From Panagrolaimus kolymaensis (Eukaryota; Nematoda; Chromadorea; Rhabditida; Panagrolaimidae), in NCBI GenBank assembly GCA_028622995.1, contig JAJQJQ010000055.1:1594554-1658553 (forward strand): 64,000 bases of DNA. The letters run 5' to 3'. Position 1 is the first letter of the stretch; the number at the start of each line of letters is the position of its first letter. A program made the translations under genes and the position numbers. The notes beneath the pieces were generated by a model. It was not told the origin of the DNA, searched no databases, and was given only the letters and a program-made list of their open reading frames with translations. Shown here in pieces: positions 26,642-40,264 of this stretch.

Positions 26642-28878
26642 ATGCAAACTCTCAATGACTCGGTTGTTGAGAGTATTTATTCCGATTTATATAATCAATT
26701 TACTGTACTTGGAAGTCCTAATGAAACAATAAATACTATTCGACATTTATTCTTTCAAAAGCGTTGCAATCAATTAAATGATTTTGTTGTTGTTCCAGGT
26801 TCGTCCTGCACTTACTTTCTTTTTTTTCTTCTTAGTTTTTGGGAACAATGAAAATAGATAAAATTAATATTTTATTTTTTTGCTGACTTTGCATTTTTTT
26901 CCATTTGGGTTTACCTTGACAATAAAAATTTTTTTTTTACAGAAAGTTACTGTAAATTTTATTGGGATGGTATAGCTTGTTGGAATGCCACCCCGGCTGA
27001 CACTATCGTTAGAAGCCAATGTGTAAGTTGGCCAATGAATAATCCTCCACCTCAAAATGCTTTTGTGGAAAGGCGATGCCTTGATGGAACATGGGAAAAT
27101 ATTTCCACGAGAACTTTGGAAATGCTTTATAATAATTGTAAAATTCCACCGGAGCCAATTATTGACAATAGCTTAGAGGTAAGTAAATCTTGGCAAGCTT
27201 TAGTATACCATGAGTCTTGAAACTTAATTTTTTACATTTTAGGATTCCCTCAATATGGGAACAAGATATATTGCACTTACGGGTTATTGCTCTTCAGCTT
27301 TTGCACTTTTATTTGCAATTAGTGTTTTTATTTTATTAAAAAAGCTTAAATGTGGGCGAAATTGGATTCACTTCAATTTATTCATATCATTTTTCTTAAG
27401 ATTTATTTTTTGTGGATTAGAAGTTATGCATGCTTTTTGGAGAGATGACCCAACCAAAGATTGTTTGGAAGTAAACAAAAATTTTAACAAAGTATTTTTT
27501 GAATAAAACTTTTTGAATTTTAGTTTAATTTTTTTGATGAAACTTTTGGTGAAAAACTTTTCATTTTGGCTTGGAATTATATTATAATAACGAGTTATTT
27601 TTGGGTTTTTATTGAAGGATTTTATTTGCATAATAGCATTTATTTTAATGTGTTTCATGAAAGTTCAACTATACCATATATTATTTTAGGATGGGGTAAT
27701 TTTAATTATCCAAGACTCTTATTGACTTTACTTTTGCTTTTTTTCAGTGACGCCATTTTTCATCATCGCTGCCTTTGGAGTTTCTAAAGCTTTATTAGAT
27801 AATACAAGGTTGAATTTGGTTTTTGTTTTTTATAAGCCCTTGTTTTTTTTAGATATTGGATTGCACATTGTGATGAACGAATATTTTGGATAATACGTGG
27901 ACCTCTAGTTGTAATAGCTTTAGCCGAATTTATAATAACTATAAACATTATTCGGCAGCTTTATTCCAAAGTACAAAATGACAGATATTTAAATGAGAGA
28001 GATCGATATAGGTTTGTTGCCTTTTTTTAAACTAAAATCTTTGCACTAAAAAAATATGTAAATTTTTCAGAAAATTCGCTCGTTCATTTTTATATTTATT
28101 ACTAAGTGTTGGAGGAACATATTTTATTTTTGATATTTTGCTATATTCTACCTCACTTTTCGATGAAACTAAAAAAATTGAACTCATGGTTCATCGAATT
28201 TATGCTATTGTTAATAGTTTATGGGTCAGTTTTTTACATTTTTTTTATTTATGCAAAAATATTGTTTTTTAGGGCATTGTAATCTCATATATTTATTGTT
28301 TCAATAATGCAGATATTCGTCGAGAAATTCGACATAAATTAAGAAAAATCAAACAAAATCTTACAAATTTTGGGTTTGATTTTAAAGATTTTATTGATAA
28401 CACAACAAGCTTTTTTGTTACTTATTTAACCCCAGATCTTCTTCAAAATTCTAATAATAATAATGTAACTTTAATCGGCGTTGTTGTTTTGTGTTTTTGT
28501 CTCTTATATAATAGCAATTTTTATAGAAGAAAATTATTCTCTTAGAATTATATTTTCCTAATTTTTAGACGAACACAGTCTAACGGCAATGAAACCTGTT
28601 CAAAACATTCCAAATCTCCACTTCTTTCTTTATCAAATAATGGCCAAATTGCATGTTCCGAATGTGCAATAAATCGAAAGCTTCTGGAATTAAACACTTT
28701 TTCTAAATCTCCTCCCGATACAGCTTGCACGAATACAATTTGCAGTACAACGGTTAATAGTGAACCAAACACCCTACATAAAATTCAACAACGTGTCTAT
28801 CCTCGTGTAACATATTTATCTTTTTGTCGCGAAGAAGGAAGCGACGAAATTGTTGAAACCCAAGAACACGATCTCTAA
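26642..28878 (+). CDS. Class B (secretin-family) G protein-coupled receptor 1
   Basis: Peptide hormone receptor of the plasma membrane. Nine exons, 26642-26798, 26943-27178, 27243-27470, 27524-27695, 27748-27808, 27853-28011, 28071-28224, 28273-28464 and 28546-28878, give about 563 aa. The hormone-receptor domain has the Cys/Trp pattern YCKFYWDGIACWNATPAD, SQCVSWP, RRCLDGTW and a final NNC. Seven hydrophobic segments follow, including WNYIIITSYFWVFIEGFYL (TM3, the WxxxEGxYL class B signature) and an IVISYIYCFNNADIRREIR junction into helix 8. No clear N-terminal signal peptide is visible. The last junction is uncertain: the C-terminal frame (RTQSNGNETC...) is reached in phase either via an acceptor at 28544-28545 or via an earlier donor at 28371. 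Candidate C. elegans relatives are pdfr-1 and seb-2/seb-3; I cannot decide. Confidence 0.88.
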
Positions 28879-29237
28879 TTTTTGAAACACAAATTTTTAA
28901 ATATTTGCTTGATCTCTTTTTTGTTATAAACTGTACAATAAATAAAATTTCTGCTTGTTTTTTGTTTTGTTAAAATTATTATAAATATTTTTATTAACAC
29001 CGTTTTTATTTAATATTTTTTTTAAATACATAATAATAAGATCTAAATTTTATGGCAAGAATAAAAGTATACTTTTTGAAAGTAAATTTAATATTGTGTA
29101 TTAATTTTTTTTATAACATTAACCGGAAAAAGAGAGGAGAAAGAAAAAATGCTTTTAATAACAGTTTGGGTCAAAACAGAGATCAAAATTTAATTTAATT
29201 TTTAAATTAATTAATTCATTGAAGCCGTTTATTATAT
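28879..29237. other. Convergent 3' flanks
   Basis: Short region between GPCR 1 and the adenylyl cyclase homologue with AATAAATAAAA near 28937; nothing else seen. Confidence 0.55.
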
Positions 29238-32200
29238 TTAACCTGATGCATCCATGTCCGAAAATGTTGCTAATTGATATTCACCAAATTTTTTATAAAT
29301 ATCTTGAGTTAAAGCTTCCACGTCATTATGAGTTGATGAAGTTTGTGGCTGTTGTTCTTGTTCATTTTCATTTTCGGAATCACTCGCATCCATAGGCAAA
29401 AAATCTGTATCTGCGCCAACGGACTTAGTTTTTGCGATTTTAGTTGGTCCATGAGAAGTTATTGAAGGCAATAATTTTGATATCACCGATTGTTCATCGG
29501 CATCCGAAGCAAATTCATATTCATTTTCATAACCAATGGAATGAACGGACTTCCATCGAAGTTTATCCAACATTAGCGAAGATGCAACGGATGAACAATT
29601 ACTATCAATATCCGCATCATTTCCAGGATCATACGGTCGATGGAAACGACGATGGAAAAATTTTTCTGTGCTTCTTTGACGCTTTTCATCGGGAGGTTTG
29701 CTTCGACTGGTAAATCCTCGAAGGACATGTTTTAATTCTTCTAGCCTGAAATTTGCATATTTTTAGTTTTAACATGCTATTTATAAAATTTGTGATTTCA
29801 AAAAATAAAAAGAAATACATACCTCGTGGATGTTGCCATTTCTGGATCAGAACAAGCTCCCTCAGATTCTGCATTATCATATTCGGTATGGCACGCGCTA
29901 CTCAATTCCCTTCTATTATCAATATTTATACTTCGAGTTGAAGTATTTATTGAACCAGAAAAATTTGTGGGGAATGGTTTTTCAGGTAAATTTCCATTTA
30001 CTCCATCGACATGAGCCAATTCTTGAAGCATTTTATCCACTCGACGGGCGGCCGCATTTAATCTTTCCAAAGCTGTAACACTTCCTTCTCGGCTTTGATG
30101 TAAAGATAATTCTGAATTTATTGAACTTTTGCTATTTAACCAATTAGGAATTCGAGGACCGTTCCTTGAAATGGAAGGTTTAAATCTTTTTCTTCTAAGT
30201 CTTCCCGAAAGATTCAGAGATGGTTCACGATCAGAAAAATCTGAATATTGCTTTGCTCTGTCTCCTTTATATGAAATGGATCGAGATGAGGGCCAAAATC
30301 TTCGATTACCGCTTACAGGACTCAAATTATTATTAGCAGTCGAGGGACCTGGTTTGCTTTGAAGTTTTTCATAAAGCATATTTTCGGGAGTTATCCATTC
30401 TATTTCTGAATCGGATTCAATACTAACATCGATGGAATAAACATCCGAGGACATTGAAGAATTCATAGAAGTAAACATTTCAAGAGGATTATGTGCGGTT
30501 ACTGCGATTCCAGTGGCATTTGGTGGAATATTTGTTGTTGGTGGCGCAAAATGTTGAGGATCAAGTGGAGGACAAGACGAAGAAGATTGATCCATTGGAA
30601 CACTAGTGCATTGAGTTGTTTCTTCATGAAGTTGGATAGCGCTTTCACTATCATCCACACTTTCACCAACACTAACTTCGTGTAATTTTGGAGGGCCAAA
30701 ATTATTTTTTTGTTGTTTTAAAGCAAGAGCATCAGCGAAAACATATCCAGTAAGTCGGGGCGCAACATTGATGGAATGATTATGATCGAATTTAAAATTT
30801 CTTGGTCTTAACGCCAAATATATTTCTTCCGATACAATAATTCCATAATTTTCTGCACTTTCCATTAATTGAATTGCTCTATTGCATGGAAGTCCAATAA
30901 CTTCATATTTTGGGTGATCGCCTCCAATAACCACTGAAAGTGCACTGCCACAATCAATTCCCATAGCAACTTCAAGGCCTTCATCTTCAACCATTTGTTT
31001 TATGCTTATTGCAAAACTTGTTAAAGATGCCAATAAATCTCCAATAGTGAAAGGAGTGTCATGAATCTAAAAAATATTTTATTTTTAAACATTAAAAAGT
31101 TTGGTTTACTAACATTTCTGGTAATTTCTGGTAAAACTCCAACAGCCGCTGTGTAAATGCAATGACTACTTCGAACTTTTTCTAATCCCAAATAAGTTTC
31201 AAGTAATCTATCAATTTGGTAAACTAATTGATTGAGCCTGTTTATTCCCGTTTCGCCATTCCAATCCGAAACATGTCCAACTTTTATGGATAAAACTCCA
31301 ACGCTGTGACACAAATGACAATATGGATCCGTTCGATGTAAATAATTATATGCAATATGATGTGGAAGGGCATTAATTAAAATTTGTTCATTGATTCGAT
31401 CGTATCTTTCTAAATGATTTGCTTCTTCCATTGATCGAAGAAGCGATAAAAAGTCAAGTCGAATCATGCGTTCACTTCTTCTTGATTGAATATAAATAAT
31501 TAAAGCAAATGTTCCCAAAGCTATAAGTAAATCATATTCAATTCTCCAACCAACAAGAATGGAATAATTTATATATAAATCAGAATGGGTAAGAAATATT
31601 TGAACGCAATAAATTCCAATTCCAAAAATTAAAGTCAATAAATGACAAAATGCATTGTATCGAATAAAAACCGTGGTTGCAAGCATCCATAAAACACAAG
31701 AAATAATCGAATAAAAAATGTCATGGCATACATTGCTAGCTTTATGAGGAGGACAAGAAAACACATTTACAATTCCACAAATAAATAATAAAGTAATTAT
31801 TAATAAAATGGAAATTGTATGGCCTTTTGAAGTTCGAGTAATAAAATAACAAAAAGTCTAGAAAAAATTTTATTTTAGGTTAAAAGTTAATGAAAGCTCT
31901 TCGAAATATTTTTTAAAAATAAGAATTTTCAATATATAATTTTGGTATTAAAGAATTTAAAAAAATATGTATTCGACTTACCTCAAAATGGTTGACATAA
32001 AGCATCAATAAAATAACAAACATGGCAGCAAGGGTAATTATAATTAAAGCCAAACTAGCGATTAGTCTAAAAGAATAAATTCATAAATAAATTTAAAACT
32101 CGAAAATTTGGAAAACCTTGGCATAACCAAAACTTGATAAAGTCCATAAACAACCAAAAAGAAAATACTTATAGCTAAAGCAGGGATGAACCATCGATCG

Positions 32201-34769
32201 ATAACCATATTAAAGCTTTTTTCAATTTCTGCATCGTTAAATTGCAACGTCCAAACATTTATTATTCCTGCTTCTTCTTCAGGTTCTTCAAATTTTTCTT
32301 CAGGGAAATCAATAAGTTTTCTAAAAAAAAATTAAGTTTTTAATTTGCATTTTTATGGATTATTTCTTTTTACTTTTTTCTATGTCCTTGAAGCAATGTT
32401 TTTTCTCCAGAATTCATACTCATAACCATTGAGTCACTTCTGTGCCCTGCAACTGGGGTAACAGTTGAGGCCACAAGCAAGCGATTTATTGCTTGAGGAA
32501 TTGTAGAAAGTGAAAATCGTCGATGATTAGGAAAAAGTAATGCATTTGGAATTGTTGTAGCAACCCTTGCAGTTGGAATTAATCTCCAACTATTTTCATC
32601 AAATTTCTCTGATCCATATGTTGCTTTAACTGCGTTGGCAGTGGTTTCAGATAAAATGATAAACCCAGGATTAGCCTTTTTCTCCATTTTCATTGCATTA
32701 TTTAATGCGTCACCTATTATTTCATAATGCCATTTATTTGCACCAACTATGCCAGCTGACACACAACCTGATGCAACACCAATTTTTATGAACAATTCAG
32801 CAGTTGTTGCATCACAAAAACTTCTAAAAATAAATATTTTGACATAAAATTTTTGCATTAAAAAATTTTTTGCTTTTTACCTCAAAACATGAATTAATTC
32901 CCAAGCAAATTGACAAGCAGATTCAGCATGAGTTTCATTGGGTTCTGGAATACCCGAAGCAACTATAATTGCGTCTGATTGTATTCGAACTACGTTATTT
33001 CTCTGTAAAAATTTTATATAATTAAATTTTAGCTGTTTTATAGGGATTTTTGTTGCTTTTTTTGATAGCTTCAAAAAAATGCGGCTTTTCTTTTCCTTAC
33101 TTTTACTAATTGATCAATTTTAGCATTGAATTCATTAAGAAGTCTTGCAGCATCTTGAACACTCAATTGACTTAAAAGAGCTTCAAGGCCATACAATCGG
33201 GCATAAATCACTCTGAAAATTTACTTTATTATATTTTTGTTAAAAAACTAAAAACATTAAATTTTTGTTTTTCTCTTTCTTCGATAATTAATTATATAAT
33301 TGTCGGTCATCTTCACTCATTTAACAGTTGCCTATCTTTTCAATTTTTATGGGATAACTTTTTTTGTGAGAACAAAGAAAAAATAAAGAAAGAAAAGAAA
33401 GCTTACGTTGTATCAGTGTAATTTTCGATGTAAAGTTGTGGCACATTTATTCCTAATTGATTACGCACTGCTGAAATGACATGCTCCGGAAGTGCTGATC
33501 CAAGTAATTGACCCTGCAAAAAAGTAAAAGTCGTTTACATAAAAGTTTTAAAGAAAATGGAAGGATTTAAAAAGATTTTACCATTTTTTCTGCTGCTTTT
33601 GATGATTCCGTTTGAGACATCAAAGCATTTCTGGCATTGAGAAAAGCAGCTCGGCATAATCGATCTCTCGTAATGTATAAATAAATTCCAACAAAATGAC
33701 ACCAAGCATGAACTAACAAAGTTGCCAAAAGCTGAAAACAATTTTTTTTATAAAAGTTTGGGGAAGAAAGAAATTGTAAAAAATAATAAAATCTGGCAAA
33801 ATTTTTTGAAATTCTAATAAAATTAAACTTTATTAAAAGTTTTATTACTTTTTTCCAAAAAAATGTCCAGTTTTTTTTGAAACATCATTTTTTTATATGA
33901 ATCATTTTTTTTTGATATTGATAAAAAAAAATGCCGAAATGTCACAAGTCAATGCCTTTAAAAAATCAGATATTTGAGTGACAATAAATGCAGTGACACA
34001 TATTTTTTTGATGCTTTCATTTATGGACAACGAACTTTTTGGTTTTTTTTCCAGCAAAACTATTAATTTTTTTCTTTTACATTTGCATCCGGTTTTAATA
34101 AAAAAAATTTAGAGTAGAAATTGATTTTTCAACCAACGAAAAAAATTAATTGATCGAAATCAATTATAATGGGAAGGAAAAACTCATTCGCACTATTTTT
34201 TATTTTATTGGTTTTTTGTGTAAAATAATTAATCGAACGATAACATGCAATTTTTAAACTTTCCACTAAAAATTTAAAACAAAAAACTCTGAAAATTAAC
34301 AACAAACCTGATGAATTGTAAAAACTTGAACGGGTAAACAAACAAATCCAATAACTTGAATTATGGAAAGGCATATCGCAAGCGAAGCCGTTGTAATTAA
34401 ATCATACGAATAAAAAGTATATAAAAGAAAATGGGTAATTAGCGATGGGATTAAAGACGATTGTCCACCAGCAGGTATAGTTCCAATAATAATGCAAAAT
34501 AGCCATAATACCGAGAAATTTGTAACAGATAATTTCTTTTCAAAACTTCCTTTATAAAGAAATATTTGGAATACTATTCCTGTTGAAGCACCAATTAAAC
34601 CCAAAATTAGGGCCAAATCTGGGTTAAATAAATGATTAACAGCTAATAAAAGAAATGCAGCAACGAGAACAGAAATTGCATGTAAAATTAAAGTGGAATT
34701 TTGCAAACTCTGTTGAATTCGAAAGAGCCGCTCAAGTTGCGAATCGCCGAAGCGACGTGACCCAAACAT
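29238..34769 (-). CDS. Divergent transmembrane (class III) adenylyl cyclase homologue
   Basis: Architecture is that of membrane adenylyl cyclases: six TM segments, C1, six TM segments, C2, long tail; 1395 aa. Eleven exons close in phase: 34308-34769, 33582-33731, 33407-33513, 33101-33212, 32881-33002, 32374-32823, 32117-32320, 31982-32066, 31114-31857, 29823-31066, 29238-29745. Landmarks are LLGSALPEH before C1, SGIPEPNETHAESAC and KWHYEIIGDALNNA in C1, INALPHHIAYNYL before C2, LEKVRSSHCIYTAAVG and GDHPKYEVIGLPCNRAIQL in C2. Compared with canonical cyclases, C1 metal Asp (FADI) is Arg245 while the second metal Asp survives (Asp287). In C2 the adenine-binding Lys is Arg (~793), the adenine Asp is Glu867, the catalytic Arg is Gln878, and Asn874 is kept. 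Residues ~890-1395 are Ser-rich and probably disordered. It may be inactive or a regulatory partner (inference). Which C. elegans acy gene it matches is unclear. Confidence 0.88.
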
Positions 34770-37365
34770 GGGAGAATGGAAGGGGTCACGGCAACCTCAA
34801 ACGGCTCCAAGCTATTAAAGAAATATATTGTGGAATCTAAAATAAATGGAAAAATAACTTTCGAACAACCCAGCTTTAAAAAAAATACAAAGGAAAATCT
34901 TAATGAAACTTAAAACTCGATACAAAAATATTATTATTATTTTTTTCAACCTCGAAAAACTAGTTAATGCTTTACAAAAGGAAAAAAAGAAAAAAGGAGA
35001 AATAAAAATGTCGATATACTACAAAGATACACGATAGCGGTGGGTGGTGTCAAATATAAAGCTCCGAATGCAAATTCATTTATTCATTTTTATAAATAAC
35101 TATTCAAGAAAACGATTGGCTTAAACATATATATTCCTTGTTGTTGTTGTTGAGATTTTCAATGTCTCTTTTTCTCTCTCGTTTATTTTCTTCGCATCTT
35201 CGTCTATTCGCACCAAAAAAACTTTCTTTCTTTTTTGTCATCTTCACATCAATGTTTTCCTCCCTTTTTTGTCTCGACGACCCGATAGAAAGTCGTCGTT
35301 TCGATCCGGGAGTGCAAAATAACAACGTTGATTTTATTTTTTCAATCAACTCCCGTTTATTTTCCATCCATTTATTTTATTTCTCTTTTTCTTGCGCAGC
35401 ACATAGACGAACGAACAATTTGTATTATTTTTGAATGAACAAAAAAAGATATTATGCGTAAATGTGCGTGATTGGTGGTGAACGAAAATAATAGACAGGC
35501 GGGTGGCTGCTTACTGCTGCGTAGCTTCTTCATTTATTTTTTTCTGCCACTATCCTTTTTTGGGGGAATGCAACGTTATTGCCAAAAAAAAGAAAAAGAA
35601 AAGAAGCGCAAAAACAAAGATGCTTTTTGCTTTCTTCCTAAAAAGTAAGAAATAAATATATCTTTTTTTGCTATCAAAAAATGAGAATGCAAATTTGGAT
35701 ATTATGACTATGGATGGATGTGAGATAAAAAACTAAAAAATATTTAAAAAAATGTAAAAAAAAATGATGAGGAATAGAAACAAAACTGAAGTGTGCTTTT
35801 TTGTTAAAAATTAAAAACCTTTTTTTAAATCTCCATTTATTTTAAGCAAACAGATCAACACCTTATCTACTTTTAATCAAAATTAAGGAGCTACTTGTCG
35901 TTGGCAGCTTGTTAGTTGAAAATAAATGAAATAAAACTGGCCGCCGAGTTGCTTGCTTGTTTTCATTTTTAACTTCTTTTTTTCTTTTGATATTGAATTG
36001 CAGAGTTAGTAGTTGTGTTGATTTGGCCTTTGCCTCCTTTTTCACTCTTTAGCTTTCTTTCACTCTTTTTTTTCTCTCTCTCTCGATTGAAACGCCATCT
36101 TTTTTTGTGTCTTGGGTCTAAAAAAAGTATAACAAAATATTTTCACTATTTTTTTCATCTACCTCGGATCTCTGTGTGTCAGCCAACCTCAATATCGTTG
36201 TTGCTCTCTTAAAAAGCAGTTGCTTTTAGCTTTCATTTGTCAACTGCTGCTTTATCGCCGCTAGCTTCTATGAGGGAGATAGATCAAAAAAAAGAAGGAA
36301 AAAATAGCGAAATGAGCAACAATTTATCGAAAAAAGAGTGAAAGAAAAAGAGAGAGATGACTATGGGTCCAAGATAAATTTTTTTAGGAGGACTATCGCT
36401 TCTCAAATTGCAAAAGAAAAAGAGGAGAAAAAAGTGGTGCCGGTCTGTGTGAGAATAAATCGAACATTTTTTTGTTTGACATAGACACTTTTGTTGTTTA
36501 TTTGACAGCTAATGAAAGGTAAAAGAACATAGGTAAGTAGGAAGAGGAAAATATATGTAATTCATTTAGTTGTTAATTTAGAGGTTAAAAAAATGAGAGT
36601 AGTTAAATAGTTTCAAGAAAATTTCCAAAAAATAATTTAATGAAAAAAAGAATAATGTTCGCTTGCCAAAGACAAACAAACATACACGCGTTTTTGGACT
36701 TATCACAACTTTTTTTTATTGTCTAAAATCATGTAAAGATAAGGCTACCAAAAACATCAATAAAATATAAGTTAAACAAATTTATAGCATTTCGACCAAA
36801 TTGAGTGAAAAATTATTAGTCTATAAAAAACATTTTTTTTTAATTTACCTAGGATTTTTAAAGACACTAAGAAAAAAATATAGAATAAATTTTTTTTGTT
36901 GAGTTACTTTTTGGGAAGCAAAAAAAGTATATATCGAAAAACTCATCTTCTTTGTTTGATTTATGGCTTAACAAGGGTATATTGGCCTTTAAACCACTAA
37001 GACAATAAAAGCACGATAACAAGATTAAAAAAAGAAGAAGAGTTATCTTTAAAAAAACAATGAGAAACCAACAAAATTATACATACATAGAAACGGAAAT
37101 ATTTTTCTTCCAAAAAGTTTAAAAAAATGTCTAAAAGTTATTTAAAAAAAGCGTTTAAGAAACCACAGGCAAAAAAATTAATTTGATTATTGTGGGATAA
37201 TGAAGCAAAAACGAAAAAAGAAATAATTTTTTTGTGAAGAAAAAAAAACATTTGCGAAAAAACTTGTTTATTATCAGAAAAAAACAAAACAAAAAACATG
37301 TAATTTACAGCCACATTAACAAGTAAAGTTTAAAGTATTAAAAAATGAGATCAATTAAAAATTTT
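34770..37365. other. Long intergenic region (cyclase promoter side)
   Basis: Lies upstream of the cyclase homologue and downstream of the LRR gene. It contains simple-sequence patches: a TTG run near 35139-35150, CT-rich stretches at 35160-35220 and 36030-36080, and a purine-rich stretch at 36280-36440. Frames here are short and low-complexity. No RNA gene was recognised. Confidence 0.55.
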
Positions 37366-40264
37366 TCATTTAAAAAAAGCAATCAAAAAAGCACCTAAAA
37401 AAACTATTAAGCAATTATTTAAAAATAAGCCATAATTCGAGGAACTTCTTGAAAGTTGCAACGGTTCGCTGTCGCCTTCATTTTTATTTGAACAAATTTT
37501 TTCAATATTTCTCGTTTTTCTCCAATATTCGTTACTATTATTTTCTGGTGTTAAACAATGATTGGAGTCATCGAGGCATTGATTTTGTGGAAGTTTCAAA
37601 TTCATTTTCGACGAACATCGACAATCAATAGTATTATTTTGAAAGCAAATATTTGGGATATTTTGCAAATTAGAAATATTTTTAATTCGAGAATTTATTA
37701 TTTTGGCACCTTTTGTTTGGGCAAATAAATTTCCAGTGGAAATTATTTCACTTGCTTCGATATTTAGTTGATTGATAACTGAATTCGAAAAAGCCGAGTC
37801 TGCCACATTGGATAACACCGAATGATTAAAAGTCAAAGACCCAATAAAGTTGTTAGCAAAAGCTTGGTCCGTTATGCCATCAATAATTACACCGTTGAAT
37901 TTTATTTTTTCCATTCCAAAACCCCGAATTAAAAAAGGTTTTTCAAATCGAATTGTTGAATGTAAAATTTCCAATTGTTGAAGAGTTTCTGGCAAAGATT
38001 CAATAAAAATCATTCGAGCTCGATACAAATAAAGTGAATGCAAGTTGGTTGAATGAGTTTCAGCAACAAGAATACTTTCACAATCACCCAAAGTCAAAAT
38101 TGAGGATTTTGTTTTTGGAAGTAACGCAAGCTCATTGTTTGTGCAAATACATTCTTCAATTTCAAGCCTTCGTTGACAAATTAATCCTTCTTCGGTAATT
38201 ATTTTTGTTGTATTTAAACAAATTGCTGACGGATTAATTATACGTAAAGTTGAAGAGGAGATGCAACGATTATATTGAAATTTCCATGCAAGATGGTCAA
38301 GAGTCGATTGGAAAAATAATGAATTTGTTTCACAATCTTGAATATTACAAACAATTTCGCTATGAGTAAATTGGAGCTTCAACGCATTTACCCCAGCAAA
38401 AACTGTTTTAGATGGAGCCGATTGGAATTGTGAAGAAAAGATTGTTAAGTCAGATATCTGAAAAACGGAAAAAAATTAAGAATATTATTCAGTTTTATGG
38501 GGTAAAAACACTGAAAAAAATTTATTAAAAGCAACAAAGCCTTTGTTTTCTTAATTTATTTAATTTTTTTGCCTTTTTTGGTGAAAATAAAGTTCTAAAA
38601 ATTTTATAAAAAAGATTGTAGTAAAATTGAAGGCAAATTTACAAATTCTAAATTTTCATAAAAACGCGATTGAAATATGATGGAAAAAACTTACATTAGA
38701 TTTTTCAAACATAAATTCAGGAAATTTTGAAAATACACAACCAGTAATTTGCATTTGAGTGGCAATAATCCCTCCAAATGCTCGATTTTGAAGTTTAAGA
38801 AATTTGTTTTTGTTTAAAATTAAAACGTTAAAAAAGGTATTAGCAAAAGTTTCTGCTGCAAATGAGTCAAATTTGGATTCACTGATTAGCATTTTCGTGA
38901 TATTTGAGTTATCAATAAATTTTTTCGAAGTTGAGCCAAATGTTGATTTATCGATGAGAAAAACATTTATTTGAGCGCCATAGATTGAGCGTGGAAGAAC
39001 TTTATCCATCAGTGAATTTTGTATGGAAAATGTTCCAATTTTACTATTTTCAGAAATGGCATGAGAATGCCATTGAATAATTTTGGAATTTTGAAGAGTT
39101 AAACTTTCAAAATTGCAAATAAAGCCAGAGGCAGCGGCAAAATGATGGATTTTTGAGAAATCAATAATAATGTTTGTATAATTATAAAATAAACTTGGAA
39201 CCATTCTATTAAATGTGCTATTTTTAACTTCGAAATTTGCAACACTTTGAAAAATCATTTTTTGATTTGTAACTTTGGTTGTAAACCATTTACTTGAAAC
39301 TATTTCAATTTTATTCGCGGTAAAACCGCTTAAAGTAAAATCCGTTGCTTTAACATGCGCATTTTCAAACATTATTTCACTTATGTGGGAATTAAGGAAA
39401 ATATAATCATCAACATGGGACAAAGAGATATTCTCACGCATATAAAAATAATTAATATGATGCATATTGCCTAAAAAATGAATTTAAAAAATATTACTGT
39501 AGTACTAAAAATGGAAAAAGTAATATTTTTCAGTTAAAATTTGAATAAATTTTTTCTGATTTTTTTAGGATTAAATCTTTTTAGCTTTAAAGAAAAAAAC
39601 TCACTAAACGCTTCGTTGTCAATTCTTTTAACATTGATATTACGAAAATACAAATAATTAAAATTTTGTAATCTTGAAAATGCAAATTTTTCGATTCGAT
39701 TTATTGAAACATTTTTAAACCAAAAATGTTCAACATTTGTTAATCCAATAAAAGCATATTCGGGAATTCTTTCAAAATATGAATTTTGAATTACAATTTG
39801 TATGGGCGATTTTCTTATCCCTCGAAATGCATAGGATTCAATTTCAATTAAACCAATATCCAATAATTTAAATTGTTCAGAAATTTCTATATTTGTAAAT
39901 GTATCATTGCTAATTATTAGTTTATCGCATGAATGAACCACAAATAAATCTATATACTCTAAATTTGAGCTTAAATCACTCAAGTGTAAAGTCTTTTGAG
40001 GTTGATGCGGCAAGCTCCATGGCAATTCATTGCATCTGCAATAACAAAAAAAACATTGCTTTGTTTGTTTTTTGCTTTGGGTCAGTTTTTAAAAAGGAAT
40101 AAAAAAACAAAACAAAAAAGATAGTAAAAAAGGAGGAAGAAAATAACTTACGTGCAAATAACAGATTTGGAGGAGCAAACACATCCATCTGGGCATGATC
40201 CATATACAAATCCAAAAATAAAACCCAAATATAAAAGTAATTGTTTGAAATTAATATAATACAT
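37366..40264 (-). CDS. Secreted/membrane-anchored leucine-rich repeat protein
   Basis: Extracellular protein of unknown specific function. Four exons, 40152-40264, 39605-40035, 38695-39470 and 37366-38457, join in phase to 803 aa. The start gives a signal peptide (YINFKQLLLYLGFIFGFVYG), then an LRR N-terminal Cys cap, CPDGCVCSSKSVICTC. Degenerate LRRs follow throughout (IESYAFRGI, RIPEYAFIGLTNVEHFWF, RIEKFAFSRLQNFNYLYF), becoming beta-helix-like in exons 3-4 with an F-x-x-S/N repeat rhythm (FEVKNSTF, LTLQNSKI, LISESKF). A Cys-rich C-terminal cap (CFQNNTIDCRCSSKMN) precedes a hydrophobic tail (NNCLIVFLGAFLIAFFK) ending at the stop, which fits a GPI-anchor signal or a terminal TM. Nematode extracellular LRR proteins often act in epithelial matrix or neuronal patterning; I do not assign an orthologue. 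Confidence 0.8.

Noticed and set aside
35284..35316. TTCGATCC-type box resembling a tRNA T-arm
   Set aside because: No matching acceptor stem, anticodon arm or A-box could be placed around it.
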